Of a stretch of 64,000 bases of DNA, positions 6,697-15,859 are shown one piece after another (the stretch's first letter is position 1; each line of letters opens with the position of its first letter). Under the pieces are notes generated by a model. The model had not been told where the DNA came from. It worked only from the letters and a program-made list of their open reading frames with translations, and made no database searches. The DNA comes from Halotalea alkalilenta (GTDB lineage Bacteria > Pseudomonadota > Gammaproteobacteria > Pseudomonadales > Halomonadaceae). The position numbers were made by a program, and so were the translations under genes. Where the stretch lies: the NCBI RefSeq assembly GCF_001648175.1, contig NZ_CP015243.1, positions 682,001 to 746,000 of the forward strand, given 5' to 3'.

Positions 6697-8993
6697 GCTA
6701 TACCGTCGCGGTGCGGGCGCTTTGCGAGTTCGTCGCCAAGCGTGGCGATCTCGATTTGCGCTTCACGCCTTCGCCGAGCGCGCTCGAAGGGATCGAGGGG
6801 CATGCCAAGGTGGCCGCGCGGCGCGGCGAGGGCTATCAGCGCGAGCTGAGCCTCGAGGGCGAGTACCGCGAGCTCAAAGTACGCGGACGCGCCGATGGTT
6901 TCGATGCGACGGTGCCGAGGCTCGAGGAGATCAAGACCCATCGCGGCGAGCTGGAGCGCCAGCCCGACAATCATCGCCAGCTGCACTGGGCCCAGGCCAA
7001 GATCTACGGCTGGCTCGCCTGCCAGCGTTTCGCGCTAAAGGAGATCGAGCTGGCGCTGGTCTACTTCGACATCGACCGGGAGCGCGAGACGGTGATTCGC
7101 GCGCGGCACGATCGAAAAGCGCTGGAGCGGTTCTTCACCGAGACCTGCGAGGCGTTTCTCTCTTGGGCGCAGCAAGAAGCGCAGCACGCCCTCCAGCGTG
7201 AGCGAGCGCTCGCTTCGATGAAGTTCCCAATGGCCGACTTCCGACCCGGGCAGCGCGCGCTGGCAGAGACGGTGTACAAGGCGGCGCGCCTTGAACGGCC
7301 GCTGCTGCTCCAGGCGCCGACCGGTATCGGCAAGACCTTGGGCACTTTGTTTCCGCTGCTCAAGGCGCTGCCCGCCGGCAAGCTCGACAAGGTGTTCTTT
7401 CTCACCGCCAAGACGCCCGGGCGGCAGCTCGCGCTGGATGCGCTGGCGCGGCTTGACCCCGGCCTCGACACACCGCTGCGCGCGCTCGAACTGATCGCGC
7501 GGGAGAAGAGCTGCGAGCATCCGGACAAGGCCTGCCATGGGGAAAGCTGCCCGCTGGCCGCGGGCTTCTACGACCGTCTTCCCGCCGCACGCGCGAAGGC
7601 GCTGGAGCAGGTAGCTCGCGAGCGCTCACTGCTGGATGCCGAGACGCTGCGCCGGCTGGCCCTGGCCGAGGGCATCTGCCCCTACTATCTCGGCCAGGAG
7701 ATGGCGCGTTGGAGCGACGTGGTGGTCGGTGACTACAACCACTACTTCGGCCTGGGCGGTATGCTGCACGCATTGGCCCAGGAGCAGCGCTGGCGGGTCG
7801 GGGTACTGGTCGACGAGGCGCACAACCTGGTCGAGCGCGGGCGGCTGATGTTCAGTGCCGAGCTCGATGAGCGCTCGGTACGCGAGCTTGCCCGCAGTGC
7901 CCCCAAGGGGCTGCGTAGGGGCTTCGAGCGGTTGGCGCGTGCGTTTCGCACCCAGCGCCAGGCGCTCGCCCCATCGGCGGGCGAGGCGCCGCTCGAAGGA
8001 GTGCTCGAGGAGGTCCCATCGACACTGGTCGGGGAGCTTACCGGGCTCACGGCAAGACTTGGTGAGCACCTGGCCACCCAGCTCGACGAGCCGGTCGACC
8101 CCGAACTCATGCGCTTTTATCTGCAAGCACTCGGCTTCGCCCGTGTGCTCGAGCTGTTCGACGCCAGACACTTCCAGTGCGAGTTCGAGCGGCTGCCCGG
8201 CAAGCCGCGGGAGACGCTTCTGCTGAGGTTGCGCAACCTGGTGCCAGGGCCCTGGCTTGCGCCGCGCTTCGAGGCAGCTCGCGCTTGCGTGCTGTTCTCC
8301 GCCACGCTCGCGCCAACCGATTACTTCATCGACCTGCTCGGGCTGCCAGCGCAGACCGCTTGGTTCGATGTCGCCTCGCCGTTCGCAGCCGCCCAGTTGA
8401 GAGTACGGGCGGTCTCGCGGATCTCCACCCGCTATCGCGATCGCGAGGCGTCGATCGAGCCGATCGTCGAGCTGATCGAGGCCGGCTACGCTGCGTGCCC
8501 CGGCAACTACCTCGCCTTCTTCAGCAGTTTCGATTACCTCGAACGTGTCGCTGAGCGGCTCGCCCAGAAGGCGCCCGGGCTCGTGCAGTGGCGGCAGTCG
8601 CGGCGGATGGGAGAGGAGCAGCGTCGCGCCTTTCTGGAGCGCTTCGCGCCCGGAGGGCAGGGTATCGGTTTCGCGGTACTCGGCGGCGCGTTCGGCGAGG
8701 GGGTCGATCTACCAGGCGACCGGTTGGTCGGCGCTTTCATCGCCACCCTGGGCCTGCCTCAGTTCAATGCCGTCAACCAGGCGCTGCGCCAGCGGCTGGG
8801 CGCGCTTTTTGGCGAGTCGCGGGGGTATCGCTATGCTTATCTCTATCCTGGCCTGACCAAGGTGATTCAGGCAGCGGGGCGGGTGATTAGGGATGAGGAC
8901 GATCGCGGCGCGCTATGGCTGATCGATGATCGTTTCGATACCGCGGAGGTGCGCGGGATGCTGCCGCCATGGTGGGAGATCGAGCGGGCGTAG
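6693..8993 (+). CDS. XPD/DinG-type Fe-S DNA helicase with N-terminal PD-(D/E)XK nuclease domain
   Basis: A 766-residue superfamily-2 helicase. Walker A is APTGIGKT (about residues 208-215), the DEAH box is VDEAHNL (about 374) and motif VI is QAAGRVIRDEDDRG. Four Cys at about 274, 281, 286 and 329 fit the Fe-S cluster of XPD/DinG helicases. The first 170 residues look like a RecB-type nuclease: RGRADGFD (Asp 68), EEIKT (E79, K81) and QAKIY (Gln 101, Tyr 105). Both a nuclease and a helicase activity are therefore inferred. Translation is coupled to the upstream FAN1-like gene by an ATGA overlap, pointing to a joint DNA-repair job, probably on crosslinks or branched DNA. Confidence 0.88.
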   Translation: MSYTVAVRALCEFVAKRGDLDLRFTPSPSALEGIEGHAKVAARRGEGYQRELSLEGEYRELKVRGRADGFDATVPRLEEIKTHRGELERQPDNHRQLHWAQAKIYGWLACQRFALKEIELALVYFDIDRERETVIRARHDRKALERFFTETCEAFLSWAQQEAQHALQRERALASMKFPMADFRPGQRALAETVYKAARLERPLLLQAPTGIGKTLGTLFPLLKALPAGKLDKVFFLTAKTPGRQLALDALARLDPGLDTPLRALELIAREKSCEHPDKACHGESCPLAAGFYDRLPAARAKALEQVARERSLLDAETLRRLALAEGICPYYLGQEMARWSDVVVGDYNHYFGLGGMLHALAQEQRWRVGVLVDEAHNLVERGRLMFSAELDERSVRELARSAPKGLRRGFERLARAFRTQRQALAPSAGEAPLEGVLEEVPSTLVGELTGLTARLGEHLATQLDEPVDPELMRFYLQALGFARVLELFDARHFQCEFERLPGKPRETLLLRLRNLVPGPWLAPRFEAARACVLFSATLAPTDYFIDLLGLPAQTAWFDVASPFAAAQLRVRAVSRISTRYRDREASIEPIVELIEAGYAACPGNYLAFFSSFDYLERVAERLAQKAPGLVQWRQSRRMGEEQRRAFLERFAPGGQGIGFAVLGGAFGEGVDLPGDRLVGAFIATLGLPQFNAVNQALRQRLGALFGESRGYRYAYLYPGLTKVIQAAGRVIRDEDDRGALWLIDDRFDTAEVRGMLPPWWEIERA

Positions 8994-9020
8994 GATGGGC
9001 GGAAGCTGGAAACGAAAGAC

Positions 9021-9057
9021 GCGAAAACGACGAAGCCCGCTTTCGCGGGCTTCGTCG
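9021..9057 (-). terminator. Rho-independent terminator of the cold-shock gene
   Basis: A perfect 13-base stem, CGACGAAGCCCGC at 9028-9040 and its complement at 9045-9057, with a TTTC loop. On the minus strand it is followed by TTTTCGC, so it fits termination of the cold-shock gene. It may also stop the convergent helicase transcript. Confidence 0.85.
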
Positions 9058-9080
9058 ACAGACGCTAGAGCTCTAGGAGC

Positions 9081-9284
9081 TCAGGCAGCCTGGATGTTGG
9101 ACGCCTGGAGGCCTTTACGGCCCTGGGTGACCTCGAAGGAAACCTTCTGGCCGTCCTGCAGGGACTTGAAGCCCTCTGCCTTGATTTCTGAGAAGTGTGC
9201 GAAAAGGTCATCGCCACCGTCGTCCGGGCAGATGAAGCCGAAACCTTTGGTGTCGTTGAACCACTTAACTGTGCCAGTTGCCAT
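9081..9284 (-). CDS. CspA-family cold-shock protein
   Basis: A 67-residue single cold-shock domain that binds single-stranded RNA and DNA. It starts [18 protein letters not shown], which contains the RNP1 motif KGFGFI. RNP2 appears as DLFAHFS. Length and sequence are standard for the family. The 280 bases upstream hold no other gene; long 5' leaders are typical of cold-shock mRNAs and control their stability and translation, but I could not define a thermosensor structure by eye. Confidence 0.97.
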   Translation of the reverse strand: MATGTVKWFNDTKGFGFICPDDGGDDLFAHFSEIKAEGFKSLQDGQKVSFEVTQGRKGLQASNIQAA

Positions 9285-9526
9285 TGCTAATTCCTCGATG
9301 ACGCGAGAGCGTCAATAACTTCGTGTTGCCGGGTGTTACCCGAATGAAGAAGGTAAACAAGGGATATCCACCCGAACATCGAGGAATCTCGACGGCCTTG
9401 TGACGAATACGACTTGCCAACCCACGCAGGCATCCTGCGCCTATTGTCGATGCAACGTCAAGTACGATCTTGGTCTAGAGCGGCAATAATCCTTCTTCGG
9501 GCGTGGTTGCCGCTGATCGGGCGGAG

Positions 9527-9545
9527 AAATATGATAATCACTTTC
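9527..9545. promoter_or_regulatory. Probable Fur box upstream of the FecI-like sigma gene
   Basis: AAATATGATAATCACTTTC matches the 19-base Fur consensus GATAATGATAATCATTATC at 14 positions, including an unbroken run of ten (ATGATAATCA). It lies 22 bases before the sigma-factor start, as expected for iron-repressed fecI-type genes. Confidence 0.7.
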
Positions 9546-9567
9546 ATCTAAGGCGATTGCCCAACCC

Positions 9568-10077
9568 ATGCCGACCACCGAGGAGCCCGTTCATCACGAG
9601 CTTCAGTGCCTCTACCGTGAGCACCGCGAATGGCTGGTCGGCTGGCTGCGAACCCGGCTGCGCTGCCATCACCAGGCCGCGGACATCGCGCAGGACACCT
9701 TCCTGAGGCTGCTGGGACGCGGGCAGCCAATGGCCATCGAACGGCCCCGAGCCTATCTCAGCACCATCGCCAATGGCTTGGTGGTCGGGCTCTGGCGGCG
9801 CGAACAGATCGAGCGAGCCTATCTCGAAGCACTGGCGGCGCGTGCCGATGCCTGCACGCCCTCCGAGGAGGAGCGCGCACTGGTGTTCGAGGCGCTCGAG
9901 CGGGTCGCGCGGCTGCTCGACGGGTTGCCGCTGCGGGTGCGCGAGGCTTTTCTGCTCTCCCGTCTCGATGGGCTCGGCTATGCCCAGATCGCTGAACGCC
10001 AGGGCGTAAGCGTCAATGCGGTACAGAAATCGATGCTGCGTGCCTACCGCCATTGCTACCAGCTGCTCTATGGCTGA
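9568..10077 (+). CDS. FecI-like ECF sigma factor
   Basis: A 169-residue extracytoplasmic-function sigma factor of the iron-starvation group. Region 2 is seen in YREHREWLVGWLRTRLRC and HQAADIAQDTFLRLL, region 4 in LDGLPLRVREAFLLSRLDGL with the helix-turn-helix YAQIAERQGVSVNAVQKS. It should direct RNA polymerase to the downstream TonB-receptor promoter when the receptor binds its ferric siderophore. A FecR-type regulator starts 6 bases after its stop and the receptor follows, the classical FecIRA order. Iron repression by Fur is suggested by the upstream box. Confidence 0.92.
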   Translation: MPTTEEPVHHELQCLYREHREWLVGWLRTRLRCHHQAADIAQDTFLRLLGRGQPMAIERPRAYLSTIANGLVVGLWRREQIERAYLEALAARADACTPSEEERALVFEALERVARLLDGLPLRVREAFLLSRLDGLGYAQIAERQGVSVNAVQKSMLRAYRHCYQLLYG

Positions 10078-10083
10078 TCCGCG

Positions 10084-11070
10084 ATGTCTGCGATGAATAC
10101 CGTCGATGAAAGAGAGGAGGTCGCGCTCGAGCAGGCGCTTGGCTGGATGGTCAGGCTTTCATCCGGTAGCGCCGATGCGCTGGCATTCGAGGATTGCCTG
10201 CGTTGGCGGCGGAGCGACCCTCTGCATGAGCGGATCTGGCAGCGGCTGGCTGCGATCGACCGTGAGCTCGGCAATGACCGGTTGGATGCAGGCGCGGCGA
10301 ACGCCGCCCTCATTGGCATGGAGCGGGCGAGAAAGCGTCGCATGCTGCTCAAAGGCGGCGCGGCGCTGGCCTTGCTCGGGGTGGTCGGAAACGGTGGGTC
10401 ACCCTCTCCCTGGCCGCGTCTGTGGGCCGACCAGCGGACAGGGCGCGTCCCGCGCGCCCTGTCCCTCCCCGACGGCAGCCGCTTGATGCTTGGGCCGCGC
10501 AGCGCGATCGACCTGCGCTTCGATGACCGCCGCCGCCAGGTACGGCTGCTCGACGGTGCGGTGATGGTCGAGACCGCGGTCGATCCCCGCGGTCGTCCAT
10601 TCGAAGTGATCAGCCAGGACGGCGATTTGCGTCCGCTCGGGACCCGTTTCTGGGTCACGCGCTGGGGCGATGATTCGAAGACTCGGCTCGATGTCGAGGA
10701 GGGTGCGGTGGAAGTTAGCGCTCGCTTCGGAGGTGAGCGGCGGGTGATAGAGGCTGGGCAGGGGGCGCGATTCGATGCCTTCGGTGCGCTGTCGCTGGAG
10801 GCGCTCGACCCCCAGGCGATCGCCTGGACGGCGGGGCGGATCGAAGCACAGGACCGCCGGCTGGATGAGTTTCTCCGCGAGCTTGCCCGCTATCATCCCG
10901 GCCATCTCGGCTGCGATGCCGATGTCGCCGAGTTCAGGCTGACCGGAAGCTTCCCGGTCTCGGACCCTGAGCGGGTACTCGAGGCCATCGCCCGCGCGTT
11001 GCCGGTGAAGGTAGAGCGGCTGACCCGCTATTGGACCCGGCTGGTTGCCGATCCATCCAACGCAGGCTGA
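10084..11070 (+). CDS. FecR-like anti-sigma / transmembrane signal transducer
   Basis: A 328-residue protein. The N-terminal cytoplasmic DUF4880-like part (EQALGWMVRLSSG, then DCLRWRRSDPLHERIWQRL) would hold the sigma factor. A single membrane helix sits near residues 88-103 (MLLKGGAALALLGVVG). The periplasmic FecR domain follows (LSLPDGSRLMLGPRSAID, then GTRFWV), and a C-terminal STN-like part from about residue 275 would contact the receptor. It is co-transcribed with the sigma gene (6-base gap). Confidence 0.9.
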   Translation: MSAMNTVDEREEVALEQALGWMVRLSSGSADALAFEDCLRWRRSDPLHERIWQRLAAIDRELGNDRLDAGAANAALIGMERARKRRMLLKGGAALALLGVVGNGGSPSPWPRLWADQRTGRVPRALSLPDGSRLMLGPRSAIDLRFDDRRRQVRLLDGAVMVETAVDPRGRPFEVISQDGDLRPLGTRFWVTRWGDDSKTRLDVEEGAVEVSARFGGERRVIEAGQGARFDAFGALSLEALDPQAIAWTAGRIEAQDRRLDEFLRELARYHPGHLGCDADVAEFRLTGSFPVSDPERVLEAIARALPVKVERLTRYWTRLVADPSNAG

Positions 11071-11182
11071 AAGAATTCTCCCGCGGCGGGGCAGATTTTC
11101 GCATCTCAAGCGGCCTAGTCGATGAACGCCCGCCCGACGCACCTTCTTTGGGGTGCCTCATCGACGAGAGGTCTCGCTTGAA

Positions 11183-13585
11183 ATGGCTGTATATCCTTTT
11201 GGTTGCTCTGTCGCCTTTGCCGGGCGTCCGTTGCTGGCCCTTGGGCTTGCGAGCGCGCTGTGCCTGGCATCGCCCGTCCATGCCGAGAGCGTGACGATTC
11301 CCCCCGGCGCGCTCGATGCCAGCCTGATCCGATTCGGCAGTGTCACTGGGGTGATGGTGGTCGCCGACGCACGGCTCACCAGCGCAAAGCGAAGCGCGGG
11401 CGCAAGCGTCGGGGAAGACCCTGGTGAAACGCTGGCGCGACTGCTGGAAGGCACCGGGCTTGTCGCCGAAGGCGACCCCAAGCGCGGCTATCGGCTGGTG
11501 GAGGCGGCGCAGGCGCAGGGTGAGCGCTTCGATACCCTTACCGTCACCGGGCAGAGCTCCGACGAGTGGGAGCGTGTCAGCGGCTATACCTCCAATGCCA
11601 GTCGCGCAGCGACCAAGACCCCTACCGCCCTGGTCGAGACGCCGCAGTCGATTTCGGTGATCGGCCGTGCGCAGCTCGATGCCCAAGGCTCGAACAGCAT
11701 CTCCCAGGCGCTGCGCTATACCCCTGGGGTGTTCAGCGAGCAGATCGGTGCTACCGACCGTTACGACTACGCGGTGATGCGTGGGTTCAGCGATGGCAGC
11801 ATCGACAACGTCTTCCTCGACGGGCTGAAATCGATGGGCGACGCCGGCGGCTACAATTCGATCCAGATCGATCCTTTCTTCCTCGAGCGTATCGACGTGA
11901 TCAAGGGGCCCTCCTCTGTGCTCTACGGCAACAGCTCGCCCGGCGGACTGGTCGCCTTGACCAGCAAGAAGCCGCTGCTCGAGCCCTATCGTCACGTCGA
12001 GTTCCGCTTCGGGACGCAGGGACGCAAGGGCACCGCGTTCGATTTCAGCGCTCCGCTCGATCGTGCCGGCACCCTGGCCTATCGGCTGGTGGGGCTTGCC
12101 GAGCAGACCGATACCCAGTTCGACGCGGTCGACCCACACAAGCGTTTTACCCTCGCGCCGTCGCTCTCCTGGACGCCGGACGAGAACACTTTTCTCAACC
12201 TCCAGGCCTACCTGCAGCATGAGCCGGGCAACAGTTACCACAGCGGTGTACCTGCCGATGGTGCGGTGAATGCCCATAACGGCAAGCGGATCTCGCGCCA
12301 CTTCTTCGACGGCGATCCCGAGTCCGACCGCTTCGAGCGCGACCAGACCATGCTCGCCTATCAGTTCGGCCATCGTTTCAACGATATCTGGTCGGTGCGG
12401 CAGAACTTCCGCTACCTGCACAGCAAGGTCGATCTGCGCCAGGTCTACGGCTATGGCTGGGTGAACGGCGACTCCGACCTGCTCAACCGCTACTACAGCG
12501 GTGGCCAGGAGTCGCTCGATGCCTATGCGATCGACAACATCGTCCAGGCCGACTTCTCCACCGGGCCTCTCGAGCACACCCTGTTGATGGGGCTCGATTA
12601 TCAATGGCGGCGCAACGATGTCGGCTGGCAGGGCGGTACGGCGAGCCCGATCGACCCGTTTGCGCCCGACTACTCGCAGCCCGCCGATGTGGAGATCACC
12701 TCGAACACCCGTTACCGGCGCGACCTGCGGCAGACCGGGATCTACCTACAGGACCAGATCGAACTCGGCGGCTGGCGCTTTTCGCTCGGTGGACGCCAGG
12801 ACTGGGTGGAGACCGAGGTCGCCGATCGGGACGCCGGCACCGCCGTGTCGGACGAACCGAGCCACTTCAGCGGTCGCGCCGGGGTGCTCTATGCCTTCGA
12901 CAATGGGCTTTCACCCTACCTGAGCTACTCCGAATCGTTCAGTCCGAGCAGCGCCTACGACGCCGACGGCCAATTGCTCGAGCCGACCGAGGGGCGGCAG
13001 TGGGAGACCGGGCTCAAGTACCAGCGTCCGGGCAGCGACGATCTCTATAGCATTGCGCTGTTCCACATCGAGCAGGAGAACGTTGCCGCCAAGCGGCCGG
13101 AGGAGAGCTTCTACCGCGCGGTGGGCGAGATCCGCTCCCAGGGGGTCGAACTCGAGGCCAATACGGCGCTGAGCGAGCGCTGGCGGCTGCTCGCCTCCTA
13201 CGCCTTCACCGACGTCGAGTACCGCCGTACGCTCGATGGCACCGAGGGCAATACTCCCTACCAGGCGCCGCGCCACCAGGCCTCGATCTGGAGCGACTAT
13301 CGCTTCGACCAGGGCAGCCTCGCCGGTCTCCAGCTGGGTGCAGGGGTTCGCTACATCGGCGGGATCTGGGCCGACGCCGAGAATACCCTGGAGCTTGCCA
13401 GCTACACCCTGGTCGACGCCTCGGTCGGCTACGACTTCCAGCGCCTGGGCGCGCCAGGGCTGAATCTGCGGCTCAACCTCAACAACCTGTTCGATCGCGA
13501 CTACGTCTCTTCCTGCTATAGCCTCGACTACTGCTACTTCGGCGCCGAGCGCAGCGTGGTGGCAACCCTCGGCTATACCTTCTGA
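11183..13585 (+). CDS. TonB-dependent ferric-siderophore receptor with STN signalling domain
   Basis: An 800-residue outer-membrane transducer of the FpvA/FoxA type. A signal peptide (residues 1-34, ending SPVHA) precedes an STN domain (SVTIPPGALDASLIRFG, about residues 35-105). The plug carries a TonB-box-like RFDTLTVTG, then ETPQSISVIG and DVIKGPSSVLYGNSSPGG. The 22-strand barrel ends in the required aromatic residue (GYTF). The STN domain and its position after fecI- and fecR-like genes show it reports siderophore binding to the sigma factor. The siderophore is not identifiable. ATG at 11183 is chosen because it gives a clean signal peptide and has GAGAGG 11 bases upstream; a GTG ten codons earlier is possible. 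Confidence 0.9.
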   Translation: MAVYPFGCSVAFAGRPLLALGLASALCLASPVHAESVTIPPGALDASLIRFGSVTGVMVVADARLTSAKRSAGASVGEDPGETLARLLEGTGLVAEGDPKRGYRLVEAAQAQGERFDTLTVTGQSSDEWERVSGYTSNASRAATKTPTALVETPQSISVIGRAQLDAQGSNSISQALRYTPGVFSEQIGATDRYDYAVMRGFSDGSIDNVFLDGLKSMGDAGGYNSIQIDPFFLERIDVIKGPSSVLYGNSSPGGLVALTSKKPLLEPYRHVEFRFGTQGRKGTAFDFSAPLDRAGTLAYRLVGLAEQTDTQFDAVDPHKRFTLAPSLSWTPDENTFLNLQAYLQHEPGNSYHSGVPADGAVNAHNGKRISRHFFDGDPESDRFERDQTMLAYQFGHRFNDIWSVRQNFRYLHSKVDLRQVYGYGWVNGDSDLLNRYYSGGQESLDAYAIDNIVQADFSTGPLEHTLLMGLDYQWRRNDVGWQGGTASPIDPFAPDYSQPADVEITSNTRYRRDLRQTGIYLQDQIELGGWRFSLGGRQDWVETEVADRDAGTAVSDEPSHFSGRAGVLYAFDNGLSPYLSYSESFSPSSAYDADGQLLEPTEGRQWETGLKYQRPGSDDLYSIALFHIEQENVAAKRPEESFYRAVGEIRSQGVELEANTALSERWRLLASYAFTDVEYRRTLDGTEGNTPYQAPRHQASIWSDYRFDQGSLAGLQLGAGVRYIGGIWADAENTLELASYTLVDASVGYDFQRLGAPGLNLRLNLNNLFDRDYVSSCYSLDYCYFGAERSVVATLGYTF

Positions 13586-13608
13586 ACTTCCCAAGCGCTC
13601 CAGGGGTG

Positions 13609-15654
13609 TCACTGCCCCTGGGCACGGATGCTCTCGATCACCGGGGCGCACTGGTCTTCCTCGCCGGCGCTCGGTGAGATCAGTGCGCCTAGCGCCGCTA
13701 CCGGTGCCGCCACGGTGCCGAGCACCACGGCCGCCGCGCCGCGAAGGATCAGCGGCGTGACGGCGACTCCGGGAGAGGGATTGGCGAAGGTGCCGTGGAC
13801 GTAGAGCGGCGAGCGCAGGGTGAAGATTCTGAAACCCTTGCTCTCGGGGTGAATGTCGAGGTTCAGCCCTTCGGTGGCGAAATTGACCTGGCCGGTGACG
13901 TTGATCACCGCGTTGTCGGTATCGAACACCAGCACCCTCGGCTCGGCCACGCCCTGGGTGATGCCGATGTTGGCGGCGGCGCAGTTGATGTGCTCCTGCT
14001 CGTCGCCGAACAGCTGGCCGACTACCCAGTTGCCGACGTTGAGACCGGCGAGCTCCATCAGGTTGCGGCTGATCTGGCCATCGCTGAGCAGCATGCTGAG
14101 CTCGCCGTTGCTGGTCGCGAGCAGTGAAGCGACCGAGTTGCCGCTGCCGCTCAAGGTCGCATCGCCGTCGAGCCGGCCAAGGCTGTCCTGCAGGGCGCCC
14201 GCGTTGGGCATCAACTGCTGCAGCTGCATACCGCGTGCGTGGGCATCGATCCGCCCGCGCATCGGCTCGCGCTGGCCCTCGAGCCTAAGCGTAGTATTGA
14301 GCTGGCCACCGGCGACACTGAAGCGCAGCGGGTCCATCAGCAGCTCGCCGCCCTCCAGGCGCAAGTGGGTCGAGAGATCGGTCAATGGCAGGTTCTCGCC
14401 GTGCTCGATCCGGCTGGCGGAGAAGCGCACGTCCGCATCCATGGTCGCCCAGGCGGCGGTATCGAAGTTCTCCACCGGCAGTACCTTGCCCTCCGGTTGG
14501 CGCGTGGTTCCGCCCCGGGCCTCTTTGTCCTGGTTGGAGTCCGCGCCGATCAGCGGTGCCAGGTCGGCGAAGCGCAGTTGGTTCGAAGTCAGCTCGCCGA
14601 CCAGTTTGGGGCGGGGTGTCGAGAGGGTATAGGTGACGCTGCCGTGGATGTCGCTATCGCCGATCTGGCCGTTGAAGTCGCGATACTCGAACACCGCGCC
14701 GTCCGGTTGGTTGAAGCGTACGTAGAGATGCCCGTCGGTAGCGTAGGGGGGCGTATTGGGCAGCACCAGACCGGTCAAGGTATCGAGATTGCCCAGGCTC
14801 TGGCCCTCGAAGCGCAGGTCTAGATCGAGCCCGCCGAAGGTCATCGGCTGGAACAAGATGCCGTTGAGCTGCACTCGCGTGGTGCCTGAACGCACGTCGG
14901 CCTGGAGTGGGAAGGGCCGATCGGGATCGTCCATCGACAGCATCCCGCCGATCCTGCCCTCGCCTTCGAGCGGCTCGCCTTTGTAGCGGCCTTCGGCCTT
15001 CCAGCCAAAGATGAAAGCCCCCGGCTGCGCCTGGGGCGCTTCTTCCCCTTCGCCGTTCGCCCGGGCGCCGGCGATCTCTTCATAGGGCACGGGTTGGCCG
15101 AGGGGGTCGATTGCGATGTTGAAGTCGGAATCGAGAATCGCATCACGAAAGCGCGCGGTACCCTGGTCGAACGCCACTTCGTCGAGGCGAAAGCTCCAGC
15201 CGCTGCCCTCGCCCTGCTGCTCGCCGAGATCGAACACCCAGTTCGCCGCGCCGTCGGCATGGCGCACCAGATCCGCGCTCGGCCGGGTGAGCGCTACCTT
15301 CGGCACGCGGATCTCACGGTGCAGCAGCGAGAGCGGCGCGAGGCTCGCCTCGACTCGCTCGAGGCTTGCCATCTCGCCGTCGAAGCCCTCGGGATTGCCG
15401 AGGTGGACGTCCTCGGCGTGGATGTAGGGCATCGGTACCCAGGCGCGCCAGCCGCCCGCCTCCCGGTCCTGGCCCCAATCGACACCGAGATCGCCGCGAA
15501 TCTCGAACGGGCGCTGGATCGTTTCGCTGACCCGCGCGTTGATCGTCGGCTTGAGCCGGTTCCAGTCGAAGGTTGCGATCAGGATCAGCACGATGGCGAT
15601 CAGCGCCAGTACGACGGCTACGATCCAAAGCGATATCTTGCGGCCACGGGACAT
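13609..15654 (-). CDS. AsmA-family envelope protein
   Basis: A 681-residue protein anchored in the inner membrane by an N-terminal helix (residues 8-30, LWIVAVVLALIAIVLILIA) with the rest in the periplasm. The AsmA N-terminal signature is FDWNRLKPTINARVSE, and the C-terminal AsmA domain contains NGELSMLLSDGQISRNLMEL and a late VTPLILRGAAAVVLGTVAAP segment. AsmA-like proteins form long lipid-carrying bridges across the periplasm and affect outer-membrane assembly. It converges with the TonB receptor gene. Confidence 0.88.
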   Translation of the reverse strand: MSRGRKISLWIVAVVLALIAIVLILIATFDWNRLKPTINARVSETIQRPFEIRGDLGVDWGQDREAGGWRAWVPMPYIHAEDVHLGNPEGFDGEMASLERVEASLAPLSLLHREIRVPKVALTRPSADLVRHADGAANWVFDLGEQQGEGSGWSFRLDEVAFDQGTARFRDAILDSDFNIAIDPLGQPVPYEEIAGARANGEGEEAPQAQPGAFIFGWKAEGRYKGEPLEGEGRIGGMLSMDDPDRPFPLQADVRSGTTRVQLNGILFQPMTFGGLDLDLRFEGQSLGNLDTLTGLVLPNTPPYATDGHLYVRFNQPDGAVFEYRDFNGQIGDSDIHGSVTYTLSTPRPKLVGELTSNQLRFADLAPLIGADSNQDKEARGGTTRQPEGKVLPVENFDTAAWATMDADVRFSASRIEHGENLPLTDLSTHLRLEGGELLMDPLRFSVAGGQLNTTLRLEGQREPMRGRIDAHARGMQLQQLMPNAGALQDSLGRLDGDATLSGSGNSVASLLATSNGELSMLLSDGQISRNLMELAGLNVGNWVVGQLFGDEQEHINCAAANIGITQGVAEPRVLVFDTDNAVINVTGQVNFATEGLNLDIHPESKGFRIFTLRSPLYVHGTFANPSPGVAVTPLILRGAAAVVLGTVAAPVAALGALISPSAGEEDQCAPVIESIRAQGQ

Positions 15655-15731
15655 GGTTGACCTTCTGACGGTAATCCAAGGTGAATATCAACTTAGCCCA
15701 CCCCGGCGCACGTTGCCCGCGAGGTTCGCTT

Positions 15732-15745
15732 GTTTCACGTGAAAC
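15732..15745. promoter_or_regulatory. parS-like ParB-binding palindrome (site 2)
   Basis: GTTTCACGTGAAAC with flanks TGTTTCACGTGAAACC matches 15 of 16 positions of the parS consensus, the best copy in the window. It is intergenic, between the divergent AsmA and KGSA dehydrogenase genes. Confidence 0.85.
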
Positions 15746-15804
15746 CAAGGGCGAGGCCTGGCCGCGCTGTCAGCCTAAAGTCGATAGGCGTGGTCGATTC
15801 TAGT

Positions 15805-15822
15805 TTGTATGATGTCTTATAA
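15805..15822. promoter_or_regulatory. Candidate GntR operator upstream of the glucarate catabolic operon
   Basis: TTGTATGATGTCTTATAA is an imperfect inverted repeat (6 of 8 arm pairs) 38 bases before the KGSA dehydrogenase start. Compared with the two strong operators at 23816 and 29563 it agrees at 13 of 18 positions of their shared pattern TTGTCATAYRTAKKACAA. It is the weakest of the set. Confidence 0.45.
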
Positions 15823-15859
15823 CTGAGTTCCGTCCCGCCACTTCTTGTAGGAGCACCGA

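Noticed and set aside
10934..12604. 556-codon minus-strand frame opposite the TonB receptor
   Set aside because: Composition is biased to I/V/G/E repeats typical of antisense high-GC frames, while the plus strand has signal peptide, plug and barrel motifs.
13600..13621. CCAGGGG/CCCCTGG hairpin between the convergent TonB receptor and AsmA genes
   Set aside because: Seven-base stem overlapping the asmA C-terminal codons, no T-run; too weak to list as a terminator.
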